The notes under the pieces: generated by a model
What the model was told of the DNA's origin: nothing
Databases searched by the model: none
The model's input: the letters and a program-made list of their open reading frames with translations, nothing else
Assembly (NCBI GenBank): GCA_903871865.1
Contig: CAIQIL010000287.1
Location: forward strand, 1-8,003
Source: an uncultured Burkholderiales bacterium
Lineage (GTDB): Bacteria > Pseudomonadota > Gammaproteobacteria > Burkholderiales > Burkholderiaceae_C
Direction: 5' to 3'
DNA: 8,003 bases
Made by a program: the position numbers and the translations under genes
Part shown: in pieces, positions 1 through 6,710 of the stretch
How positions within the stretch are numbered: the stretch's first letter is position 1
Layout of the letters: every line of letters begins with the position of its first letter

Positions 1-758
1 AGCAGATTGCCAAAGAAGCCAAGAAGGCTTTTGATAAACAAGGCCTGAAGATCGAGCTGGGCGTGAAAGTCGGCGAGATCAAAGTCGCCAAAAAAGGCGT
101 GTCGGTGGCCTACACCAATGCCAAGGGCGAAGCACAGACATTGGACGTGGACAAGCTGATCGTCTCCATCGGCCGCGTGCCCAACACCATCGGCCTGAAT
201 GCCGACGGCGTGGGCCTGCAGCTGGACGAACGTGGCGCCATCGTGGTGAACGCCGACTGCCAGACCAACCTGCCCAATGTGTGGGCGGTGGGAGACGTGG
301 TCCGCGGCCCGATGCTGGCGCACAAGGCAGAAGAAGAGGGTGTGGCCGTGGCCGAGCGGATCGCCGGTCAGCATGGCCACGTGGACTTCGACATCATTCC
401 CTGGGTGATTTACACCAGCCCGGAGATCGCCTGGGTCGGCAAAACCGAACAGGCGCTGAAAGCGGAGGGCCGGTCCTACAAGGCCGGTTCCTTCCCCTTC
501 ATTGCGAACGGCCGCGCCCGCGCTTTAGGTGACACCAACGGCTTCGTCAAGTTCCTGGCCGATGCCAACACCGACGAAATCCTGGGCGTGCACATCATCG
601 GCCCCTACGCCAGCGAGCTGATCTCGGAAGCGGTGGTGGCCATGGCCTTCAAGGCCAGCGCCGAAGACATCGCCCGCATCTGCCACGCGCACCCCAGCCT
701 GAGCGAAGCCACCAAGGAAGCCGCGCTGGCCGTGGACAAGCGCACCCTGAACTTCTGA
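1..758 (+). CDS. lpdA: Dihydrolipoamide dehydrogenase (E3), C-terminal part; 5' end outside window
   Basis: This is the last 251 residues of a flavoprotein disulfide reductase; the first complete codon is at base 3. E3 re-oxidises the dihydrolipoyl groups of 2-oxoacid dehydrogenase complexes, passing electrons through FAD and a redox disulfide to NAD+, in the cytosol. Seen in the sequence: the end of the NAD-binding domain (SIGRVPNT, about 168-191), the second FAD-contacting motif ([21 protein letters not shown], about 282-344), and the dimerisation domain ending in HAHPSLSE. In that last motif the His (690-692) and Glu (705-707) form the catalytic dyad of the family. The redox-active CxxxxC and the N-terminal FAD motif lie upstream of the window. 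In Burkholderiales lpdA usually ends the sucA-sucB-lpdA (2-oxoglutarate dehydrogenase) operon, and the AFG1-type gene downstream fits that, but sucAB cannot be seen here. An E3 serving pyruvate dehydrogenase is the alternative. The family call is near certain. Confidence 0.96.
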   Translation, partial: QIAKEAKKAFDKQGLKIELGVKVGEIKVAKKGVSVAYTNAKGEAQTLDVDKLIVSIGRVPNTIGLNADGVGLQLDERGAIVVNADCQTNLPNVWAVGDVVRGPMLAHKAEEEGVAVAERIAGQHGHVDFDIIPWVIYTSPEIAWVGKTEQALKAEGRSYKAGSFPFIANGRARALGDTNGFVKFLADANTDEILGVHIIGPYASELISEAVVAMAFKASAEDIARICHAHPSLSEATKEAALAVDKRTLNF

Positions 759-780
759 AGTCTTCCTCCGCTAAAGTGAG

Positions 781-812
781 AAGGGGCGGCCTGGGCTGCC
801 CCTTTGCTTTTT
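781..812 (+). terminator. Rho-independent terminator after lpdA
   Basis: A 10-bp stem pairs 781-790 with 795-804 (AAGGGGCGGC with GCTGCCCCTT, one G-U pair), closed by the 4-base loop CTGG. It is followed by a T-rich tail (TGCTTTTT, 805-812). It starts 22 bases after the lpdA stop codon. It is the clearest intrinsic terminator in the window and should end the lpdA transcript. Confidence 0.9.
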
Positions 813-846
813 GGCCGCCGACACCCTGGTTCAAAGCCGCTTCACC

Positions 847-1959
847 ATGCCCGCCTACACACAATCCGTCACCGACCTCTACGAACAGAGCCTGGCCGAA
901 CGCGGCTACCAGGCCGATGAGGCTCAGCGCAAGGGCATCGCGGCCCTGCAGCGCTGCCAGGACGAGTGGGCCAACTACAAGGCCAAGCGCAGCAACGCCT
1001 TGACGAAGATGCTGCGCTACCCGGAGCTGCCCAAGGGCGTCTACATGTACGGTGGGGTGGGGCGCGGCAAGAGCTTCATCATGGACTGCTTCTACAACGC
1101 CGTCCCGCTGGAGCGCAAAACGCGCCTGCACTTCCACGAGTTCATGCGCGAGGTGCACCGCCAGTTGCACGAGCTCAAGGGCGTGCAGGACCCGCTGGAC
1201 GTGCTGGCCAAGAAGATGTCGCGCAAGCACCGCCTGATCTGCTTCGACGAGTTCCACGTGGCCGACGTGACCGACGCGATGATCCTGCACCGCCTGCTGG
1301 ACGCCATGTTCCGCAACCGCATGAGCATCGTCACGACCTCGAACTTCCACCCGGACGGCCTCTACCCCAATGGCTTGCACCGCGACCGCATCCTGCCGGC
1401 CATCGAGCTGCTGAAAAGCCAGCTGGAGATCATCAACGTCGATGCGGGCAACGACTACCGCCGCCGCACGCTGGAGCTGGCGCGCCTGTACCTGACGCCG
1501 CTCAACGACGACACCACCCACGAGATGGACGCCATTTTCAGCAACCTGGCAGAGCAGGCCGACGAAGACCCGAGCCTGAACATCGAGCACCGCGTGCTCA
1601 AGGCCAAGCGCCGTGCCGGTGGCGTGGTCTGGTTCGACTTCAACACGCTGTGCGGCGGGCCGCGTTCGCAGAACGACTACCTGGAGCTGGCCTCGCGCTT
1701 CCACACCATCTTGCTCAGCGATGTGCCGGAGATGCCCGTGCGCCTGGCCTCGGAAGCGTGGCGTTTCACCTGGCTGGTGGACGTGCTCTACGACCGCCGA
1801 TGCAAGCTGGTGATCTCGGCGGCGGTGCCCCCCGAACAGCTGTACGTGGAGGGCCCGATGTCGCACGAATTCCCGCGCACGGTCTCGCGCCTCAACGAGA
1901 TGCAGTCCAAGGAGTACCTGGGCGAAGAGCGCCGCATCGTGGACACGTCGATCACCTGA
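847..1959 (+). CDS. zapE: AFG1-family ATPase, cell division protein ZapE
   Basis: This 370-residue protein has the usual length of bacterial ZapE/AFG1-like ATPases. Seen: a Walker A P-loop GGVGRGKS (residues 69-76), a Walker B LICFDEFHV (130-138), a sensor-like TTSNFHP (163-169), and a conserved basic LHRDRILP segment (about 177-184) that may hold the arginine finger. The WLVDVLYDRR block (309-318) and the C-terminal SRLNEMQS motif (347-354) are also typical. In E. coli, ZapE is a cytosolic, membrane-associated ATPase that acts on the FtsZ ring; the mitochondrial relative AFG1/LACE1 works in protein quality control. The role here is inferred from the family. I chose the ATG at 847. An in-frame TTG at 811 lies in the T-tract of the lpdA terminator and adds only a poorly conserved leader. 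There is no clear Shine-Dalgarno sequence before 847. The gene converges on the phosphatase gene with a 25-base gap. Confidence 0.93.
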   Translation: MPAYTQSVTDLYEQSLAERGYQADEAQRKGIAALQRCQDEWANYKAKRSNALTKMLRYPELPKGVYMYGGVGRGKSFIMDCFYNAVPLERKTRLHFHEFMREVHRQLHELKGVQDPLDVLAKKMSRKHRLICFDEFHVADVTDAMILHRLLDAMFRNRMSIVTTSNFHPDGLYPNGLHRDRILPAIELLKSQLEIINVDAGNDYRRRTLELARLYLTPLNDDTTHEMDAIFSNLAEQADEDPSLNIEHRVLKAKRRAGGVVWFDFNTLCGGPRSQNDYLELASRFHTILLSDVPEMPVRLASEAWRFTWLVDVLYDRRCKLVISAAVPPEQLYVEGPMSHEFPRTVSRLNEMQSKEYLGEERRIVDTSIT

Positions 1960-1963
1960 GGAA

Positions 1964-1977
1964 GGCCAGCGCTGGCC
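1964..1977. terminator. Perfect 14-bp palindrome in the zapE/phosphatase convergent junction
   Basis: GGCCAGCGCTGGCC is a perfect inverted repeat. It lies between the zapE stop (1957-1959) and the phosphatase stop (complement of 1985-1987), inside a 25-base gap. Without an added loop the RNA hairpin would lose its central bases, and there is no T-tract on either side, so it is not a classical intrinsic terminator. It could work as a bidirectional 3' end or a Rho-associated hairpin. Function is inferred from position only. Confidence 0.35.
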
Positions 1978-1984
1978 CGGTCCG

Positions 1985-2752
1985 TCAGCCCAGGGCTTCC
2001 ACCCGCACCAGTGCCAGCGAGAGGTTGTCGCCGCCCTGACGTGCCCGGTAGCGTGCCTTGCCCACCAGCATTTCCGCTGCTTCGCGCGGGGGCAGGGTGT
2101 GGACGATGGCGCCCAATTCCTTGGGCGTGAAGTAGTGCCACAGGCCGTCCGAGCAGGCCATCAGCGTGTCGCCGATTTCCAGCCGCGTGATGCGCTTGAT
2201 GGCCAGCGGTGGGTCGGTCTGGGTGCCCAGGCAGCCCGTCAGCAGGTTGGACTGCGGGTGCACATTGGCCTCTTCCTCGGTGATCTGGCCTTCGTTGACC
2301 AGGCGTTGCACGAAGGAGTGGTCCTCGGTGCGGTAGACCATCTCGGGTCCGTGGAAGTGGTAGATGCGGGTGTCGCCCGCGTGCGCCAGGCAGGCGGAGA
2401 GGTCCGGGTTGACGATGAAGGCGCTCACGGTGCTGTGGGGCTCTTCCTCGAAGGCCAGGGCCGTCAGCTTGATCATCAGGTGCGCTTCGTGCACCGTCTG
2501 GCGCAGCGCCTGCTCCGAGCTTTCCTGCGAGGGGATGTAGCGGTCGAAGACCTGGCGGGCGGTCATCACGACCTGGTCGGCGGCTTTGCGACCTCCGCTT
2601 TTGCCACCCATGCCATCGGCCACCACGCCCAGCAGGCAACCCGCCACGCGGGGGTGAGGGATGACTTCGACCTGGTCCTGCTGGTACGGTCGGTCTCCGC
2701 GGTGGAGGCCCGTGGCTGCCACCAGACGGAAACGGGAGGGTGCTGCGATCAT
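1985..2752 (-). CDS. PP2C-family (PPM) protein serine/threonine phosphatase
   Basis: This is a 255-residue single-domain protein, the size of bacterial Stp/PrpC-type phosphatases. They use two Mn/Mg ions to hydrolyse phospho-Ser/Thr on proteins in the cytosol. The metal-binding acidic motifs are all visible: HRGDRPYQQDQ (residues 18-28, Asp27), VVADGMGG (43-50, Asp46), HAGDTRIY (124-131, Asp127), ACSDGLW (199-205, Asp202) and GGDNLSL (240-246, Asp242). The first motif reads QQD where many relatives have NED; this should still be functional. No signal peptide, membrane segment or fused sensor domain is visible. The start is ATG (complement of 2750-2752), because homology begins just after it. 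An upstream in-frame start would add 32 residues read through the divergent promoter region. No strong Shine-Dalgarno lies close to this start. No Ser/Thr kinase gene is nearby, so the substrate is unknown. The family is certain; the partner is not. Confidence 0.92.
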   Translation of the reverse strand: MIAAPSRFRLVAATGLHRGDRPYQQDQVEVIPHPRVAGCLLGVVADGMGGKSGGRKAADQVVMTARQVFDRYIPSQESSEQALRQTVHEAHLMIKLTALAFEEEPHSTVSAFIVNPDLSACLAHAGDTRIYHFHGPEMVYRTEDHSFVQRLVNEGQITEEEANVHPQSNLLTGCLGTQTDPPLAIKRITRLEIGDTLMACSDGLWHYFTPKELGAIVHTLPPREAAEMLVGKARYRARQGGDNLSLALVRVEALG

Positions 2753-2761
2753 GGAGAAAAC

Positions 2762-2767
2762 TATAAT
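2762..2767 (+). promoter_or_regulatory. Putative -10 element (TATAAT) of the DUF465 gene
   Basis: A perfect TATAAT hexamer stands in the divergent spacer, 104 bases before the DUF465 start, in the only AT-rich patch of the region. Transcription would begin near 2774. The -35 position is poor: GGTGCT at 17-base spacing, TGCTGC at 15. Read on the opposite strand, the same patch gives TATAGT (complement of 2760-2765), which could serve the phosphatase gene just 8 bases from its start codon, also without a good -35. The direction is therefore only probable. Confidence 0.5.
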
Positions 2768-2779
2768 CCTTAAGAGCCC

Positions 2780-2843
2780 GGTTCTGAGCACACGCAAGCA
2801 GATGAACTGCCGGGGTTTGCCCCTTGGCTCACGCTCCAGAACC
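2780..2843 (+). ncRNA. Possible folded 5' leader RNA of the DUF465 gene
   Basis: An outer stem pairs GGTTCTGAGC (2780-2789) with GCTCCAGAACC (2833-2843), 10 base pairs with C2837 bulged. Inside it, CAG/CTG (2799-2801 with 2807-2809) and GGGG/CCCC (2812-2815 with 2820-2823, loop TTTG) can form two small hairpins. A CAA/TTG pairing (2795-2797 with 2824-2826) can close them into a three-way junction. The element begins about 6 bases after the transcription start predicted from TATAAT at 2762-2767. I do not recognise it as a known riboswitch or RNA family. Short stems also arise by chance in GC-rich DNA, so the RNA role is a hypothesis. Confidence 0.3.
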
Positions 2844-2871
2844 ACCATGACATGGGCCCCAGGCGTCCCCG

Positions 2872-3075
2872 ATGACAGAAAACCTGCATTCCCCGCACCG
2901 CCGGCTGATCGAACTGCGGATGGAGCACGCAGACCTTGACAGCCTGATCGACCACGCTGCCGAGCAAAGCCCCCTCGACGAGCTGGCCGTGCGCCGCCTC
3001 AAGAAGCGCCGCCTGGCCTTGCGCGATCAGATCGCGACGCTGGAGCTGTTGCTGGACCCCAAAGAGCCTGCTTGA
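2872..3075 (+). CDS. Small DUF465 / YdcH-family protein
   Basis: This is a 67-residue, strongly charged, alpha-helical protein with no cysteine, signal peptide or membrane segment. The pattern HRRLIELRMEHADLDSLID (residues 9-27), followed by LDELAVRRLKKRRLALRDQI (35-54), matches the DUF465/YdcH family. These proteins are short helical hairpins, probably coiled coils, with a conserved LKKRRLxLKDxI-type core and no established function. Length agrees with the family (about 60-80 residues). ATG at 2872 is chosen because it gives the usual short N-terminus; only a weak AGGCG sits about 8 bases upstream. It is divergent from the phosphatase gene and convergent with glnD, 9 bases away, so it is probably transcribed alone. 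Family assignment is good; any molecular role would be a guess. Confidence 0.85.
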   Translation: MTENLHSPHRRLIELRMEHADLDSLIDHAAEQSPLDELAVRRLKKRRLALRDQIATLELLLDPKEPA

Positions 3076-3077
3076 GC

Positions 3078-3097
3078 GCTGGCCTCAGGCCGCCAGC
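3078..3097. terminator. Inverted repeat at the DUF465/glnD convergent junction
   Basis: GCTGGC (3078-3083) and GCCAGC (3092-3097) form a 6-bp stem with an 8-base loop. An alternative, shifted fold is GGCCT/AGGCC around C3086. The element spans the 9-base gap and the last codons of glnD. No T-tract follows on the plus strand. It may mark the shared 3' end of both transcripts, but the evidence is only position and symmetry. Confidence 0.3.
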
Positions 3098-5679
3098 ACG
3101 TCCAGCAACTCCGTCTCGATGGCGAGTTGTCGCTTGTCCTGGCGCAGGGCGTCGCCCGTCACCAGGAAGGTGTCTTCCACGCGCTCGCCCAGGGTGCTGA
3201 CCTTGGCCAGCTGCACGTTCACGCCATGGCGGGCCAGGGTGCGCGCGATCACGTAGAGCAGGCCGGATCGATCGGAAGCCGACACAGTGAGCAGCCAGCG
3301 CTGGGCGCGTTCGTCGGGGCGCAGGGTGACGCGTGGCGCGATCGGGAATGAGCGCACGCGGCGCGACTGCCGACCCTTGGCGGGTTCGTGCAGTGGTTTG
3401 TCAGAGGCCACGGCTTCCGCCAGCTGGTTCTCCACCAGGGCGATCATGTCGCGGTAGTGCACGCCTTCGAAGCGCAGCGGGTCTGAGGCCAGGATCTGGA
3501 AGGTGTCCAGCGCATAGCCGGTGACCGAGGTGTGGATGCGTGCGTCCTGGATGCTGAAGCTGGCGCGGTCGAAGTAGCCGCAGATGCGGGCGAACAGGTC
3601 GGGGCGGTCCGGCGCGTACACCAGCACCTGCAGGCCTTCGCCCACAGGCGATAAGCGCGCGGCCACCACGGGCTTGTCGGTTTGCACATGGCGCCACAGC
3701 ATGCGGGTGTGCCAGGCGATGTCGGGGGCGTCGTGGCGCGCGAAGTAGCTGATGTCCAGCGTCTTCCACAGCGGCACCTCGATGTTCGGCGGCATGTAGT
3801 ACAGCGCCAGGCTCTGGCGGGCCTGCTGCTTGCGCGACTCGATCTCGGCGTCCATGTGCGGGCGGGCGCCGCCCAGGGCCCGCAGCGTGAGCCGGTACAG
3901 GTCTTCGAGCAGCTTGCCCTTCCAGGCGTTCCAGACCTTGGGGCTGGTGCCGCGGATGTCGGCCACGGTCAGCAGGTAGAGCGCGGTCAGCGTGCGTTCG
4001 TTGCCGACGCGCTTGGCGAAGGCCTGGATGACGTCCGGGTCGGACAGGTCTTCCTTTTGCGCCACGCGCGACATGGTCAGGTGCTCGCCGACCAGGAACT
4101 CGGCCAGGCGGGTGTCCTCGCTGTCGATGCCATGGTCCTTGCAGAAGCGGCGCACCTCGACCTTGCCCAGGTCGGAGTGGTCGCCGCCGCGGCCCTTGGC
4201 CACATCGTGGAAGAGGGCGGCGATGTAGAGCAGCCAGGGCTTGTCGAACTGCGCGGCCAGCTGGGTGCAGAAGGGGTATTCGTGGGCGTGTTCCGGGATG
4301 AAGAAACGCCGCACATTGCGCACCACCATCAGGATGTGCTGGTCCACGGTGTAGACGTGGAAGAGGTCGTGCTGCATCTGCCCGACGATGCGGCGGAACA
4401 CCCAGAGGTAGCGGCCCAGCACCGAGGTCTGGTTGAGCAGGCGCATCACGCGGGTCTGGCCGGCCGGCTGCTGCAGGATGGCCATGAAGGTGGCCCGGTT
4501 GACCGGGTCGCGGCGGAAGGCGCCGTCCATCAGGTCGCGGGCGTTGTAGAGCGCGCGCAGGGTGCGGGCCGACAGGCCCTTGAGCGCACCGTCTTGTTCC
4601 TGCAGCGTCAGGAAGGTGGCCAGGATGGCGTGCGGATCGCGCTGGTAGAGGTCGTCGCTGGCGACTTCGAGGTAGCCGCCGCGGTCGAAGAAGCGCGCAT
4701 CGATGGGGCGCATGGGCGCGTCGGTGCTGCCCTGCACGCGCTCTTCGATGTTGAGGATGAGGATCTGGTTGAGCTGGGTCACCGCCTTGGCGGCCCAGTA
4801 GTAGCGGCGCATCAGCACCTCGGAGGCGCGCAGGGCCGGCGTGTTGGCGTAGCCAAAGCTCTCGGCCACGGCGGTCTGCAGGTCAAAGACGAGGCGGTCT
4901 TCGCGGCGGCCGGCGATCTGGTGCAGGCGGGCGCGGATGAGCTTGAGCGTGCCCTCGTTGCGCTGCAGCTGGCGGGCTTCGAAGGCGGTGATGAGGCCAT
5001 TGCGGGCCAGTTCGTGCCAACTGCGGCCCAGCTTGGCTGCGCGCGCCAGCCAGATCACCACCTGCAGGTCGCGCAGGCCGCCAGGGCTTTCCTTGCAGTT
5101 CGGCTCCAGGGCGTAGGGCGTGTCCTCGTGCTTGGTGTGGCGCTGGCGCATTTCCAGCATCTTCGCGGTGACGAAGGCCGGCACGTCGAGGTGCTCTCGG
5201 GTGGCGCGCTCCAGCTCCTCGAAACGGGCGCGCGAGCCGCAGAGGAAGCGGGACTCCAGCAGCGAGGTCTGCACCGTGACGTCGCGGGCGGCTTCTTCGC
5301 TGCACTCCGCGACGGTGCGCACGCTGGAGCCGATCTCCAGGCCGATGTCCCAGCAGGCGCTGATGAAGCTTTCCAGCGCCGGCGCGAGGCTCTCATCGCC
5401 CGCCACCGAGGGCGACAGCGGCATCAGCAGCAGCACGTCGATGTCGGAGGAGGGAAAGAGCTCACCGCGGCCGTAGCCGCCGACCGCCACCAGGGCCGCG
5501 CCGCGGGGCATGGTGTGGGCGTCCCACAGGGTGTGCAGGGTGCGGTCCACCAGGCGTGCCAGGTGCGTGAGCAGGCGCGTGGCCGAGGAGGTGCTCGGGC
5601 GGCTGTGCTGGAACTGCGCGACCAGCTCGGCCTTGTCTGCGCGGAACTGCGCGCGCAGGGCGGGAACGTCCACGGCCAT
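3085..5679 (-). CDS. glnD: Bifunctional [protein-PII] uridylyltransferase / uridylyl-removing enzyme
   Basis: The protein has 864 residues, the normal GlnD length. GlnD is the cytosolic glutamine sensor of nitrogen control: at low glutamine it uridylylates PII (GlnB/GlnK), and at high glutamine it removes UMP. Domains seen in order: a nucleotidyltransferase with [15 protein letters not shown] (67-81, the metal-binding D-x-D at 79-81); the helical linker; an HD hydrolase domain with His448 (DQHIL) and the His-Asp pair 491-492 ([14 protein letters not shown]); and two C-terminal ACT domains starting near residues 683 ([14 protein letters not shown]) and 793 ([18 protein letters not shown]), which bind glutamine. 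Every active-site motif I looked for is intact. The start is ATG (complement of 5677-5679), with a good GAGGAG site 9 bases upstream. It lies 26 bases downstream of map, so the two are probably co-transcribed, as in many proteobacteria. Confidence 0.97.
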   Translation of the reverse strand: MAVDVPALRAQFRADKAELVAQFQHSRPSTSSATRLLTHLARLVDRTLHTLWDAHTMPRGAALVAVGGYGRGELFPSSDIDVLLLMPLSPSVAGDESLAPALESFISACWDIGLEIGSSVRTVAECSEEAARDVTVQTSLLESRFLCGSRARFEELERATREHLDVPAFVTAKMLEMRQRHTKHEDTPYALEPNCKESPGGLRDLQVVIWLARAAKLGRSWHELARNGLITAFEARQLQRNEGTLKLIRARLHQIAGRREDRLVFDLQTAVAESFGYANTPALRASEVLMRRYYWAAKAVTQLNQILILNIEERVQGSTDAPMRPIDARFFDRGGYLEVASDDLYQRDPHAILATFLTLQEQDGALKGLSARTLRALYNARDLMDGAFRRDPVNRATFMAILQQPAGQTRVMRLLNQTSVLGRYLWVFRRIVGQMQHDLFHVYTVDQHILMVVRNVRRFFIPEHAHEYPFCTQLAAQFDKPWLLYIAALFHDVAKGRGGDHSDLGKVEVRRFCKDHGIDSEDTRLAEFLVGEHLTMSRVAQKEDLSDPDVIQAFAKRVGNERTLTALYLLTVADIRGTSPKVWNAWKGKLLEDLYRLTLRALGGARPHMDAEIESRKQQARQSLALYYMPPNIEVPLWKTLDISYFARHDAPDIAWHTRMLWRHVQTDKPVVAARLSPVGEGLQVLVYAPDRPDLFARICGYFDRASFSIQDARIHTSVTGYALDTFQILASDPLRFEGVHYRDMIALVENQLAEAVASDKPLHEPAKGRQSRRVRSFPIAPRVTLRPDERAQRWLLTVSASDRSGLLYVIARTLARHGVNVQLAKVSTLGERVEDTFLVTGDALRQDKRQLAIETELLDVLAA

Positions 5680-5688
5680 CGGGCGATG

Positions 5689-5694
5689 CTCCTC
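5689..5694 (-). promoter_or_regulatory. Shine-Dalgarno site of glnD
   Basis: The minus strand reads GAGGAG (complement of CTCCTC) with 9 bases to the glnD ATG. It is the best ribosome binding site in the window and fixes the glnD start. It lies inside the 26-base map-glnD gap, so glnD has its own initiation site even if it shares the map transcript. Confidence 0.8.
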
Positions 5695-5705
5695 GGGGCT
5701 TGGGG

Positions 5706-6542
5706 TCAGGCGGGGGTGGCGGCAGCGGCCACGAAGGCCGGTTGCGCCGGGCTGCCGGCCGACAGTGTCAGCACCTCGTAGCCGGTGTCGGTGACCAGCA
5801 CGGTGTGCTCCCATTGCGCCGACAGCGAGCGGTCCTTGGTGACGATGGTCCAGCCGTCGTAGGGGACGCCGCCCTTGCGGCCTTCCTTGATGTCGCGCTT
5901 GCCCAGGTTGATCATGGGCTCGATGGTGAAGATCATGCCAGGCACCAACTCCAGGCCCGTGCCGGGGCGGCCGTAGTGCAGGATCTGCGGGTCTTCGTGG
6001 AACTTCTGGCCGATGCCGTGGCCGCAGTACTCGCGCACCACCGAGAAGCCCGCGCTTTCGGCGAAGGTCTGGATGGCGTGGCCGATGTCGCCCAGGCGCG
6101 CGCCCGGCTTGACCTTGACGATGCCCTTCCACATGGCCTCAAAAGTGACCTGGCACAGGCGGGCCGCCGCGATCGAGGGCTTGCCGATCAGGTACATGCG
6201 GCTGTTGTCGCCGTACCAGCCGTCCTTGATGACGGTGACGTCGATGTTGACGATGTCGCCGGACTTCAGCGGGACCTCGTTGGGCACGCCGTGGCAGACG
6301 ACCTCGTTGACCGAGGTGCACAGCGAAGCGGGGTAGGGCACGTGGCCGGGCGGCTGGTAGTTCAGCGTGGCCGACACGGTACCTTGCACGTTGACCATGT
6401 AGTCGTGCGCGAGGCGGTCGATCTCTTTGGTGGTGATGCCGGGCTGGATCAGGGGCTCAAGGTAGTCCAGCACTTCGGACGCCAGGCGGCAGGCCACGCG
6501 CATGGCGTCGATCTCGGCGCCGGATTTGATGGTGAAGCTCAT
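5706..6542 (-). CDS. map: Methionine aminopeptidase, type I
   Basis: This 278-residue cytosolic dimetal peptidase removes the initiator Met from nascent proteins when the second residue is small. All five metal ligands of the pita-bread fold are present: Asp101 (NIDV), Asp112 (GDNSRM), His175 (CGHGIG), Glu208 (FTIEPM) and Glu245 (QWEHT). The substrate-site histidines are His84 (CHGVPN) and His182 (KFHEDP). There is no N-terminal zinc-finger extension, so it is the short bacterial type Ia form. Between residues 213 and 230 ([18 protein letters not shown]) it looks a few residues longer than E. coli Map, a surface-loop difference. It ends in an Ala/Pro-rich tail. The start is ATG (complement of 6540-6542), giving the usual MSxTIK-type N-terminus. 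Longer in-frame readings run into the purL promoter region and antisense to purL. It leads the map-glnD unit and is divergent from purL. Confidence 0.97.
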   Translation of the reverse strand: MSFTIKSGAEIDAMRVACRLASEVLDYLEPLIQPGITTKEIDRLAHDYMVNVQGTVSATLNYQPPGHVPYPASLCTSVNEVVCHGVPNEVPLKSGDIVNIDVTVIKDGWYGDNSRMYLIGKPSIAAARLCQVTFEAMWKGIVKVKPGARLGDIGHAIQTFAESAGFSVVREYCGHGIGQKFHEDPQILHYGRPGTGLELVPGMIFTIEPMINLGKRDIKEGRKGGVPYDGWTIVTKDRSLSAQWEHTVLVTDTGYEVLTLSAGSPAQPAFVAAAATPA

Positions 6543-6549
6543 GCAGGGG

Positions 6550-6555
6550 ATTATC
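6550..6555 (-). promoter_or_regulatory. Possible -10 element for map-glnD
   Basis: The minus strand reads GATAAT (complement of ATTATC), one mismatch from TATAAT, 7 bases before the map start codon. No good -35 lies 16-18 bases further upstream. If real, the transcript would begin at or within a base or so of the ATG and be essentially leaderless. The alternative is a promoter further upstream, with the weak CGGA (complement of 6555-6558) serving as the ribosome site. Confidence 0.3.
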
Positions 6556-6607
6556 CGTAATTCATGCGCCACCTGACGCGCTTGTGGACATGCCATTGGC
6601 CGGGAGT

Positions 6608-6638
6608 TTGTCGTTTCGGTGACAAGCCCCGGTAAAAT
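6608..6638 (+). promoter_or_regulatory. Putative purL promoter with inverted repeat over the -35
   Basis: TAAAAT (6633-6638) within GGTAAAATCC is a -10 of the form often seen before Burkholderiales genes. TTGTCG (6608-6613) is a plausible -35, but at a long 19-base spacing. The inverted repeat TTGTC (6608-6612) / GACAA (6621-6625) covers the -35 and part of the spacer. Transcription would start near 6645, leaving about 65 bases of leader before the chosen purL start. The repeat does not resemble the E. coli PurR box. Confidence 0.55.
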
Positions 6639-6710
6639 CCCTGTTTTTCCGACGCAGGCTCCCGCCCCTCCGCCGTGACCGCACGCTCCACTACCGGCAC
6701 CCCCTCCGCG

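Noticed and set aside
811..846. A TTG start adding 12 residues to ZapE.
   Set aside because: The TTG lies in the T-tract of the lpdA terminator, and the ATG at 847 gives the family's usual N-terminus.
649..1866. A 405-codon open frame on the minus strand, antisense to zapE and the end of lpdA.
   Set aside because: Low-complexity Val/Gln/His/Ala-rich product with no motif; zapE on the other strand has clear Walker motifs.
2099..2773. A 224-codon plus-strand open frame antisense to the phosphatase.
   Set aside because: No recognisable domain and skewed composition; the minus strand carries all PP2C metal motifs.
2753..2848. A 32-residue N-terminal extension of the phosphatase.
   Set aside because: It would be read through the AT-rich promoter patch and the inverted repeat, and the PP2C homology begins just after the internal Met.
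2780..2850. A possible tRNA in the phosphatase/DUF465 spacer.
   Set aside because: The size is similar, but there is no T-loop GTTCRA motif, no proper anticodon stem and no acceptor stem with a CCA end.
3682..5781. A 699-codon open frame on the plus strand, antisense to glnD.
   Set aside because: It lies opposite a gene with every catalytic motif intact. Its translation is rich in Ala, Gly, Val, Gln and His with no recognisable domain, the usual mirror-frame artefact of GC-rich coding DNA.
5680..6132. An in-frame minus-strand extension of glnD by 151 codons across map.
   Set aside because: The extension is the antisense-free alternative frame of map and lacks GlnD similarity. The start at 5679 has a GAGGAG ribosome site and gives the normal length.
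5700..6560. A 286-codon plus-strand open frame antisense to map.
   Set aside because: A mirror-frame artefact; Asp/Val/His/Ala-rich with no motif, opposite a fully motif-supported map.
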